Positions 49,831 to 60,513 of a stretch of 64,000 nt of DNA are shown in pieces (within the stretch, counting starts at the first letter, position 1; each line of letters opens with the position of its first letter). Under the pieces are notes generated by a model, which was not told the DNA's origin, ran no database searches, and was given only the letters and a program-made list of their open reading frames with translations. Source of the stretch: Larimichthys crocea (Eukaryota; Chordata; Actinopteri; Sciaenidae); NCBI RefSeq assembly GCF_000972845.2, contig NC_040018.1:15287157-15351156 (forward strand), in the 5' to 3' direction. The position numbers were made by a program, and so were the translations under genes.

Positions 49831-50330
49831 GATTACTGATACACAGGAGGGTGTGTGTTGTAAGCAGGCAGATGGTGCAGTCCAGCCCTGCTCTGCCTGT
49901 CCCTCTGACAGCTGCACTAGATCCTGGTGGAGGTGAGCTTGGACTTGTTGCCGAACTCATGAGTACATCATGTCTTTCCAGTGGAAATGCTACTTGTGTT
50001 TCAGTGTGTGTGTGCGGGTGTATGAACACACGCGTGCGTGGTAAGGTGATGTGAGGCAGGCGGCGTGACTGGTGGCATTGGGGATATTGTGATTGAGAGC
50101 ATTACTCCTCGCTCCCCCCTATGTCAGGGTGATCACACCACACATACACACATTCACAGGCTCTCCCATGGGTCATTCTGACACTCTCCAGATAAAGAAA
50201 GAGATGATGGTTATGTGGACTGTGGAAAGAGAGACAAAAAGGAGAAGTGTGTGGTTTTGTGGTGGTATATATTTATTTTTGTTTAGCCATTGCGTGTTAA
50301 TGTGTTTGCCAAAGCCCTAAATGTGCATTC

Positions 50331-50349
50331 TGTGTGTGTGTGTGTGTGT

Positions 50350-50397
<48 letters not shown>

Positions 50398-50405
50398 GTG
50401 TGTGT
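50331..50405. repeat. (TG)n microsatellite, copy 1
   Basis: About 75 bp of interrupted TG repeat. Its counterpart in copy 2 has different length and interruptions. Confidence 0.95.
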
Positions 50406-53400
50406 AGGTGTAGAAGAGGAGAAGGAGAGAGAAATGTGTAAGCCTTTTTTTCCCCTGTGTTTTTAATTTTAGTAAAGGTTTAAGGGAAGTAAAATTTAAA
50501 CAGTTTAGTATTAGGTTAGATTATGATTTTCTTAATGTCTGTGCATAGGACAATTTGTTCATGTTAATCCCCAAACACAGTGTCTTATTTTTCTTGAAAT
50601 ACCATTCCAATGAATTAAACACAAAGTACATAGAAATACAAGAGATTTTGAGATATTTCAGTTAAACCAAATACAAAACACACACTTATCTGTGTCTACC
50701 ACCACACATTGAGCCTCAGCAAGAAAAAAAAAACCCAATGCACTATTTGTCAAAGCTATAAAATTAATTTAACTATGATGTGATATGCGACACAATAAGA
50801 TAAATGTAAAGATCAATAATCGGTAAAACAATAAACGATGACCCAAAACGTAGCTTCTTCTCTTTTGGGACACATTTGTAAAGCAAATAACTAAACAAAA
50901 AATAAATCTTGTAGACAATTGCTTATTTGACTTTTGGTTTTCAACATGATGTGATTTCCCAGCTAATTTCGTGTGTGTTTTCCCCTGAAGAGAGTGCGTG
51001 TCTGCACCATGGAGGCGGAAAGACTCCAAAATGCACTTTAAGATTTGGCAGAGGAACCGCAGTGTACTTATGAATCTCTTCCTGTTTGTGTTACTCTCTC
51101 TTACAGCTCGGCTCTATAGGGGATTATGTCTCCTGTCACTGGTCAGTCCTGCCAGTATCTCTCTCATATGGGCTATGGTTCATCCCGGCACAAAGAGGGT
51201 CCCAGGCAAACTCTGTGCCAGTCTGATGTTCCTCTGTGCTCCATGTTGCTCCGCCCTGACCTGCAGCCTAGCTTTGGCCCACAGGGGAACCCTGCCGATG
51301 GGGCGTGTGCATGTGTGCGTAGGCCCCTGAGCCCTGGCCCCTGTGTGTGGTCTGGCGTACGTGTATGTGGGTGGTCTTCCCGGCCCCCTGCTCATCTGTC
51401 CGAGCCTGCTAACGCCTGCCCAGTGACCACGGCTGTTTACTTTACTTCTGTCTGCACCAACTGAACTCTGATCGCCCGCTTCCTCCAGCTGGGCCAAATC
51501 CGACCCCAGCTCTGACTCTCAGCAGCCCATGGAGAGGCCCCAGAGTCTGGGACAAGACAGGACATTGGGTCCTTGTGGATTAAGACACCTTCGACCCACC
51601 CCCATGTCCCGACTCTGCCTTCCTCTCGTCTCCTGTTCCCAAATTCTCTGTGACTGGTAGCCATACTCAGGCATATGTTGCTGCAAGCAAGACTGCCTGT
51701 AATTATGCTGTGTCAGAGGCCTGTCCTCATTGGCCAGGATAATTGGTCTCTCTCTGTACAGTCACTATCAGAAACAGCTCAGTCTCTCTCATCAGTGGAA
51801 ACAGACAGACTGGCAACTCACTCCGATGTAGACAGTCAGACGTTGGAGGTTACCACTGCTTTGTCCAAGCTCAAGTGCAGAGGCAGCATCGTTGATGAGA
51901 GCTGTTCTGACAGCTACCCTCAATGATTTTATTATGCATGACATAGTCATTGAAATATCAAAATGGTTATAAATGGACTTAGATCTGGTGCTAATGACCG
52001 CTATGGCTGCTGCATTTACCCTTTTGAGTTTCCCAGATTCACCTCTATCCCTAGACAGTCTAGCTTTGTATTTATTAATTTACTTATTTACAGTGCAGGT
52101 CAAAGAGTTAAGCGCCCAAGTGCGCCACTACACACAGGGCATATGATCCTACCTAATCCACTGAGTAATGAGCGGAGATGGCGGTATACCCCCCCCCTTT
52201 CTCTGTTGCCCCTGTCTGGTAATTCCTCTTATTAAGAATGGATTGGTGTTGAGTGTGTGTGTGTATGTGTGTTAGACTCTAGGTCCTGGTTTTGGGACGG
52301 GGGAGTCAAGGGGAGACAAGGAATCAGGGGGAGGCTGGTAGTGTTAAGACCTGTGTTTGCCAGGGAAGCCAGGAGAGGCCCTCTGGGGTCACCCTCTACC
52401 GCTTTACAATGAGGGGCTGTGCCGGCAGGCGCCAGGGCAGAGCCGAATGAGCGAGCCTACTGACCTGTGACCCTGGCCCAGCCCTTGTTCAGGAGCCCAT
52501 GTAACCTGGGAGAGGGGACCGCTGACCTCTGGGGGTCACATTCCTCTTCTTCCTCCTCCAAGGCTGCAGGGATTCTTGGGTCCAGCCACCATCCTGCACA
52601 AATTAGATTTAACGCAGACCATTCCAAAATAAACAGCTGGTTTATGCTTGAATTTGTCCTGAAGACCATCATGTTGAATAAAATGATGCGCTGTGGAGTT
52701 TGCTTTGAATTTTAAATTTTGTTTTTTAAAAATCATCAGATCTTCTATTGAACTTGTTTGTTTTTGATGCATATACCAGCATTACTGATGAAATAGAGTG
52801 GAATAATGCATCAGAACATGCTTTCCTCTTATGCATCAAATCACTTCAAGCAACTGTCAAAATTTAGAAACAAGCCACTGATTTTCAGATTCTGCCTTTT
52901 TAAACATGCTTACCATACCAGTGATGAAAGAAGAGAAAATCTCCATTTATAAGCAACTTCTAAATTTCTCTGAATGTGAGGAACCTGGTTTTCGTTACAC
53001 TCTAAAGCTCACCATTTCTCAACCCGCCTCTCTTCATCTTGCCTTCATTCCTTGTCTTTCTGTATACAATGTGTGTAACCAGACCTCGATTTTCATGTGA
53101 AGCTGAGGTACATCTGTCTGTAATGTAACATTTCCTACATTTCATACCATGTGGGTAAATCCTGACAGCTTGGATCCTGTAAAAACAGATTGGTGCCCCT
53201 ACAATCCTCTGTCCCCACACCCCCACTGACCCCCACGTCTTTCTGCAGCATGCGGAAAGCACCTCTGTGCTTCTGGTGTGGGTGTCACCAGGCTCTTCAC
53301 TGGGCTCCATGTAAACAGCCTCCTGCCTCTGTAGCGCACTCTGACCACTGCTGCTTAATATAATTGTTTCAGGAGTGTGATCACCATGGTTCAGGGACTC

Positions 53401-53963
53401 CCTAATTCTATCAGAGGGCAAGAAAGAGTATTTTAGGGCCAGGAAAGAGAGTGGGATAGGTTAGAGAGAGGGAGTGAGAGAAATAAACACTGTGTGAGAG
53501 GCGAGAGAAAGAAGAGAATGAATGGAAGAGTACAGGTTGTGATTAAAAACGTTGTGGCAATGTTGTGAGACTCTGAAGGATTGTCGCAGTCCATTTAGCA
53601 CAGAAACCATTCATATTCTTGTCAGAGAAAATCAGCGTGCGGTGCGTTGGGAACAATTAAAATTCCAGATTTCTTTTGAATGTAAATGACTGATGCTTTT
53701 ATCACAGGCTTGGATTTATAAAAAGCATCAGGGAGCAGTCATAACTTCCACAGCAGTACTGGATGAATCACTCCAGCTAGTGTTATTAAGCCACCATATG
53801 GTCACCAAGGGGCCTTTCATTGCTCCACTGGTGTGTCAGAGAGTATATTTAGCCTAAAAAAAGTACAGGAGATGCCAAATAGCATTAGATTTCAGGTAAC
53901 AATCCCCTGTTAACAGGTGAAACTGAAGATAAAATACCGTAATGCGATATGGTGAAGGAGCTG

Positions 53964-53973
53964 NNNNNNNNNN
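53964..53973. other. assembly gap (10 N)
   Basis: Ten undetermined bases that mark a contig join of unstated size. The sequences on its two sides do not continue each other: the true continuation of the left side is found at 59445 onward. Confidence 1.
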
Positions 53974-54180
53974 GGGGCTCCTCCGACAACCGAAACCTAG
54001 GTGGCGCCGTAGAGCCATTTCTGTACGCGCGTGCGCGAGACCCCCAAAATACAAAATTTTACACCCAACTTTGGGGGGGTACGCAAATTTTCATGAGTTT
54101 TTGGGGATATTAAAGCCTTGAAAAAGGCAATTCATTTGGGGGAATAATAATAAAAAAAATAAAAATAAAAAAAATAAAAA
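53974..54180 (+). repeat. foreign repeat tail at start of second contig
   Basis: CpG-containing sequence with GGTGGCGCCGTAGAGCCATT, CCCAACTTTGGGGG, TTTTCATGAGTTTTTGGGG and a tail GGGGGAATAATAATAA running into A-rich DNA. It is absent from the left flank of copy 1. The words match a dispersed repeat I recall as abundant in teleosts, in which this stretch precedes an (AAT)n-type tail. It is either a genuine insertion on one haplotype or a chimeric contig end. The family name is not certain. Confidence 0.5.
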
Positions 54181-55761
54181 CAACAACAACATACAATTAA
54201 ATGATGTCCAACAGCAATGATCTTGTCTTCTTTCTGTTGTTTATGTTTGCAAGGACAAATATTTTTGTCTAATCATTTTTATAGGATGTCTTGTCAGTGA
54301 ATGTCCATCGTACGTATATCCTTATGTTTGCCTGAGCCTCATCTCAGCCTACAAACGGCATGACCCCACTGTGTCACCGGGTTGGGACCCAGACACTCTT
54401 GGGCAAGGCAGGAAGGACAGAGTCTATGTTATCCTTCCCCTCTACCTGACAGCCACATTTAACTGATCTGTGACCTTCACTGGCTCCTTACCCAGCAGAC
54501 AAGTGTCCAGCTCCGCTGAAACCCTCCACTACTCAGTGCCATAAACCCCCAGACTCCCCACAACCCTGACCTAACCTCACCAACGTTAAATCATCTGTCT
54601 GCCTCACAACAGTGTTTTCTACCTTTACAGACTGCAGCCGTTCCCTTTCCTCAAGCACACATCCATGACCTCAAATCACAGCCAATTCCTACCCCGGTGA
54701 CCCCAGTCTCCTGTCCAGACACTGAACCATACCCATGTCCTTGTCAAGCTTGACCCCCAGACAAAAACTGTCAGCTTGTGCTCAGCTCAAAAACACCAAA
54801 TAACTAACGTCAGCATGAACTTCAGATTTCAGTCAGACTTTGTTAAGGAGCCCTTCCTTTAACTCAAAAAGTCCTTGAATCTTGATCTTGAACAATGCAT
54901 AGACAATTCAGCAATGCTGTGCCTCCTCCCATTAACATGCACAATGCACTAACACGTCTTACTAACAAAAACGTGGCCTGTATATTTCATTAGCAGCATT
55001 TCTCGTATTTATTTCTCAACTGCCCACTTTTACAGCCAGAAAAACTTTTAGCGAGTGATTTGCCCACCCTGTGATCAGGAGTTATCAAGGCTTGCAGGGC
55101 CCTGTGCTAGAAGGAAGAATGCAGCTCGTACCATTATGAGATAAAGGCCAGATGAAGAGGAATCACAGCCCAAGCTACCTGTCATTCGTTATCATAAATG
55201 TGGTATTAAATGTGGAGATAAGCGATGAAAGAAGAGGGAGGCAGGGTGCTGAGGATTACTGATACACAGGAGGGTGTGTGTTGTAAGCAGGCAGATGGTG
55301 CAGTCCAGCCCTGCTCTGCCTGATCCCTCTGACAGCTGCACTAGATCCTTGGTGGAGGTGAGCTTGGACTTGTTGCCGAACTCATGAGTACATCATGTCT
55401 TTCCAGTGGAAATGCTGACCTTGTGTTTCAGTGTGTGTGTGTGGGTGTATGAACACACGCGTGCGTGGTAAGGTGATGTGAGGCAGGCGGCGTGACTGGT
55501 GGCATTGGGGAGTAATTGTGATTGAGAGCATTACTCCTCGCTCCACCCTATGTCAGGGTGATACACACACACACATACACACATTCACAGGCTCTCCCAT
55601 GGGTCATTCTGACACTCTCCAGATAAAGAAAGAGACTGATGGTTATGTGGACTTGTGGAAAGAGAGACAAAAAGGGAGAGAGTGTGTGGTTTTGTGTGGT
55701 ATATATTTATTTTTGTTTAGCCATTGCGTGTTAATGTGTTTGCCAAAGCCCTAAATGTGCA

Positions 55762-55764
<3 letters not shown>

Positions 55765-55817
<53 letters not shown>

Positions 55818-55832
55818 GTGTGCGTGTGTGTG
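55765..55832. repeat. (TG)n microsatellite, copy 2
   Basis: Counterpart of the tract at 50331-50405, with different interruptions and a GA-rich tail (GAGAGTGTGAGTGTG). Confidence 0.95.
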
Positions 55833-57634
55833 AGAGTGTGAGTGTGTTAGAAAGAGAAAGAGAGAGAGAATGTGATAAGCCTTTTTTTCAACTGTGTTTT
55901 TAATTTTAGTAAAGGTTTAAGGGAAAGTAAAATTTAAACAGTATAGTATTAGGTAGATTATGATTTTCTTAATGTCTGTGCATAGGACAATTTGTTCATG
56001 TTAATCCCCAAACACAGTGTCTTATTTTTCTTGAAATACCATTCCAATGAATTAAACACAAAGTACATAGAAATACAAGAGATTTTGAGATATTTCAGTT
56101 AAACCAAATACAAAACACACACTTATCTGATGTCTACACACACACATTGAGCATCAGAAAAAAAAAAAACCCAAATGCACTTATTTGTCAAAGCTATAAA
56201 AATATAATTTAACTATGATGTGATATGCGACACAATAAGATAAATGTAAAGATCAATAATCAGTAAAACAATAAACGATGACCCACAACGTAGCTTCTTT
56301 CTCTTTTGGGACATTTTGTAAAGCAAATAACTAAACAAAAAATAAATCTTGTAGACAATTGCTTATTTGACTTTTGGTTTATCAACATGATGTGATTTCC
56401 CAGCTAATTTACGTGTGTGTTTTCCCCTGAAGAGAGTGCGTGTCTGCACCATGGAGGCGGAAAGACTCCAAAATGCACTTTAAGATTTGGCAGAGGAACA
56501 GCAGTGTACTTATGAATCTCTTCCTGTTTGTGTTTACTCTCTCTTACAGCTCGGCTCTATAGGAGGATTATGTCTCCTGTCACTGGGTCAGTCCTGCCAG
56601 TATCTCTCTCTACTGAGGCTATAGGTTCATCCAGGCACAAAGAGGGTCCCAGGCAAACTCTGTGCCAGTCTGATGTTCCTCTGTGCTCCATGTTGCTCCG
56701 CCCTGACCTGCAGCATGCTTTGGCCCACAGGGGAACCCTGCCGATGGGGCGTGTGCATGTGTGCGTAGGCCCCTGAGCCCTGGCCCCTGTGTGGTCTGGC
56801 TGTACGTGTATGTGTGTGGTCTTCCCGGCCCCCTGCTCATCTGTCCGAGGCCTGCTAACGGCCTGCCCAGTGACCACGGCTGTTTACTTTACTTCTGTCT
56901 GCACCAACTGAACTCTGATCGCCCGCTTCCTCCAGCTGGGCCAAATCAGACCCCAGCTCTGACTCTCAGCAGCCCATGGAGAGGCCCCAGAGTCTGGGAC
57001 AAGACAGGACATTGGGTCCTTGTGGATTAAGACACCTTCAGACCCACCCCCATGTCCCGACTCTGCCTTCCTCTCGTCTCCTGTTCCCAACTTCTCTGTG
57101 ACTGGTAGCCATACTCAGGCATATGGTTGCTGCAAAGCAAGACTGCCTGTAATTATGCTGTCAGAGGCCTGTCCTCATTGGCCAGGATAATTGGTCTCTC
57201 TGTAACAGTCACTATCAGAAACAGCTCAGTCTCTCTCATCAGTGGAAACAGACAGACTGGCAACTCACTCCGATGTAGACAGTCAGACGTTGGAGGTTAC
57301 CACTGCTTTGTCCAAAGCTCAAGTGGCAGAAGGCAGCATCGTTGATGAGAGCTGTTCTGACAGCTACCCTCAATGATTTTATTATGCATGACATAGTCAT
57401 TGAAATATCAAAATGGTTATAAATGGACTTAGATCTGGTGCTAATGACCGCTATGGCTGCTGCATTAACCCTTTTGAGTTTCCCAGATTCACCTCTATCC
57501 CTAGACAGTCTAGCTTTGTATTTATTAATTTACTTATTTACAATGCAGGTCAAAGAGTTAAGCGCCCAAGTGCGCCACTACACACAGGGCATATGATCCT
57601 ACATAAATCCACTGAGTAATGAGGCTGGCGCGAT

Positions 57635-57655
57635 CCCCCCCCCCCCCCCCCCCCC
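57635..57655 (+). repeat. 21-base poly-C homopolymer
   Basis: An uninterrupted C run in copy 2. The same place in copy 1 has 9 C and different bases on its left side, so the local sequence is unreliable in at least one copy. Confidence 0.9.
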
Positions 57656-59467
57656 TTTCTCTGTTGCCCCTGTCTGGGGTAATTCCTCTTATTAAGAATG
57701 GATTGGTGTTGAGTGTGTGTGTATGTGTGTTAGACTATAGGTCCTGGTTTTGGGACGGGGGAGTCAAGGGGAGACAAGGGAATCAGGGGGAGGCTGGTAG
57801 TGTTTAAGACCTGTGTTTGGCCAGGGAAGCCAGGAGAGGCCCTCTGGGGTCACCCTCTACCGCTTTACAAATTGAGGGCTGTGCCGGCAGGCGCCAGGGC
57901 AGAGCCGAATGAGCGAGCCTACTGACCTGTGACCCTGGCCCAGCCCTTGTGCAGGAGCCCATGTAACCTGGGAGAGGGGACCGCTGACCTCTGGGGGTCA
58001 CATTCCTCTTCTTCCTCCTCCAAGGCTGCAGGGGATTCTTGGGTCCCAGCACCCATCCTGCACAAATTAGATTTAACGCAGACCATTCCAAAAATAAACA
58101 GCTGGTTTATGCTTGAATTTGTCCTGAAGACCATCATGTTGAATAAAATGATGCGCTGATGGAGTTTGCTTTGAATTTTAAATTTTGTTTTTTAAAAATC
58201 ATCAGATCTTCTATTGAACTTGTTTGTTTTTGATGCATATACCAGCATTACTGATGAAATAGAGTGGAATAATGCATCAGACATGCTTTTCCTCTTATGC
58301 ATCAAATCACTTCAAAGGCAACTGTCAAAATTTAGAAACAAGCACTGATTTTCAGATTCTGCCATTTTTTAAACATGCTTACCATACCATTGGATGAAAG
58401 AAGAGAAAATCTCCATTTTATAAGCAACTTCTAAATTTCTCTGAATGTGAGGAACCCTGGTTTTCGTTACACCTCTAAAGCTCACCATTTCTCAACCCGC
58501 CTCTCTTCATCTTGCCTTCATTCCTTGTCTTTCTGTATACAATGTGTGTAACCAGACCTCCGATTTTCCATGTGAAGCTGAGGTACATCTGTCTGTAATG
58601 TAACATTTCCTAACATTTCATACCATGTGGGTAAATCCTGACAGCTTGGATCCTGTAAAAACAGATTGGTGCCCCCTAAATCCTCTGTCCCCACACCCCC
58701 ACTGACCCCAACGTCTTTCTGCCAGCATGCGGAAAGCACCTCTGGCTGCTTCTGGTGTGGGTGTCACCAGGCTCTTCACTGGGCTCCATGTAAACAGCCT
58801 CCTGCCTCTGTAGCGCACTCTGACCACTGCTGCTTAATAGTAATTGTTTCAGGAAGTGTGATCACCATGGTTCAGGGACTCCCTAATTCTATCAGAGGGC
58901 AAGAAAGAGTATTTTAGGGCCAGGAAAGAGAGTGGGATAGGTTAGAGAGAGGGAGTGAGAGAAATAAACACTGTGTGAGAGGCAGAGAGAAAGAAGAGAA
59001 TGAATGGAAGAGTACAGGTTGTGATTAAAAACGTGTGGCAATGTTGTGAGACTCTGAAGGATTGTCGCAGTCCATTTAGCACAGAAACCATTCATATTCT
59101 TGTCAGAGAAAATCAGCGTGCGGTGCGTTGGGAACAATTAAAATTCCAGATTTCTTTTGAATGTAAATGACTGATGCTTTTATCACAGGCTTGGATTTAT
59201 AAAAAGCATCAGGGAGCAGTCATAACTTCCACAGCAGTACTGGATGAATCACTCCAGCTAGTGTTATTAAGCCACCATATGGTCACCAAGGGGCCTTTCA
59301 TTGCTCCACTGGTGTGTCAGAGAGTATATTTAGCCTAAAAAAAGTACAGGAGATGCCAAATAGCATTAGATTTCAGGTAACAATCCCCTGTTAACAGGTG
59401 AAACTGAAGATAAAATACCGTAATGCGATATGGTGAAGGAGCTGCAATTTGGCTAAAACATCAGTGA

Positions 59468-59475
59468 GTGTGTGT

Positions 59476-59506
<31 letters not shown>

Positions 59507-59507
59507 G
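59468..59507. repeat. (TG)n microsatellite
   Basis: Interrupted TG repeat of about 40 bp just right of the duplicated segment. Confidence 0.9.
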
Positions 59508-60457
59508 CCGGTGGGGCACACTGCTCCTGACACCCACGAGACAAAGAGGCCAAGGGGTGCTGAGAATTTCCTCCACAGGTCTCTGAGCATGTCCACATGC
59601 ATGGTTAAACCTCACCACTGGAAACACATCCTGCCCCATCACGTCACCCTCTGGCCAGAGCTCTCCTGGGCTGCAGTGTTTCCCATGGCTGACGGCGACA
59701 CAGACAACAAGAGGTGTCAGACCACAACCCTCGGCTGCCATTCTTTACGGTCAAACCCAGACCCTGCTACTGATCCCTCACATTTATCCCTCTTCGGATG
59801 TGTATGTGTATGTCAAACATCTGTGTGACTTGTGTGTATGCATGTATGTGCATGGCAAGTGTGCATGAGTGTGCGAAGACAAATCTCTCGCCAGCAAGGC
59901 TCCCATAAGACCCCCCCTCAAAAAGGCCTGGTGACACATATAGAATAGCAGGAAGAGGGGACATCCGAGTGAGGCTGCTGGAATTTTGCCATTACATGCG
60001 ACTTTGGATGCTTCTGTTCTCCCATGTGTGTAACAAAAAGACAGATAATATAAAACATTTAAAAAGTGGAAAACAGTTCTTTGTGATCAAGTGATTCTTA
60101 CATTTTCTACAGCTGAGGTAGTCAAACTCCAGATGTTTGTGTATTGGTGAAAATAAAGGTGGTTGGCTAGGGGACTTTAGTCTAATGAAAAAGTAGCTGG
60201 TGATATAAAAGTTTGTATTCACATTCTGATGAATTTAATGACATATTTTCATCTAATGCTGTGTCCTGCTCTGTGGCTGAGCAGACAGACATAGGAGGTA
60301 AAGACAGAGTTTGTGAGAGAAAGACAGAAAGAGCACTCCAGTGTGCTGTGTGTAGTGAACTGTGAGCGGCCTGCTGGTAGGTAGACCATAAGAGCTCGCT
60401 CTGCTCCATATCTGTTTACAACCCCCTGACACCTTAGTGAGGCTCCTCACCTCATAG

Positions 60458-60459
<2 letters not shown>

Positions 60460-60511
<52 letters not shown>
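60460..60511. repeat. (AC)n microsatellite
   Basis: About 26 uninterrupted AC units. Confidence 0.95.

Positions 60512-60513
<2 letters not shown>

Larger units (their letters stand above)
48794..53963 (+). repeat. copy 1 of a ~5.2-kb direct duplication (likely assembly artefact)
   Basis: Begins CAACAACAACATACAATTAA and ends GGTGAAGGAGCTG directly against the run of Ns. The whole segment recurs at 54181-59444 in the same order with scattered one- to few-base indels, most of them bases missing from this copy. One 14-bp segment of copy 2 (54269-54282) is absent here. The last ~410 bp of the copies look identical. 5,170 bp here versus 5,264 bp in copy 2. The non-coding content includes a (TG)n tract. 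No gene: the open frames differ between the copies through frameshifts. Confidence 0.95.
54181..59444 (+). repeat. copy 2 of the ~5.2-kb direct duplication
   Basis: Starts with the same CAACAACAACATACAATTAA and ends with the same GGTGAAGGAGCTG as copy 1, but then continues into unique sequence (CAATTTGGCTAAAACATC). It is 94 bp longer than copy 1 over the same span. Differences are mostly single-base insertions, often in homopolymers, plus a 21-base C run (57635-57655) where copy 1 has 9 C. These features point to overlapping contigs from noisy reads or two haplotypes. Confidence 0.95.

Noticed and set aside
53002..53421. 139-codon frame in copy 1
   Set aside because: In copy 2 the same sequence is broken into shorter frames in different phases by small indels, so there is no evidence of coding constraint.
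53854..54054. Minus-strand frame crossing the N gap
   Set aside because: It includes undetermined residues and joins two unrelated contig ends, so it is not a real frame.
48794..59444. Genuine recent tandem duplication
   Set aside because: The breakpoint coincides exactly with the assembly gap and divergence is mostly indel error. Overlapping contigs are the simpler explanation.
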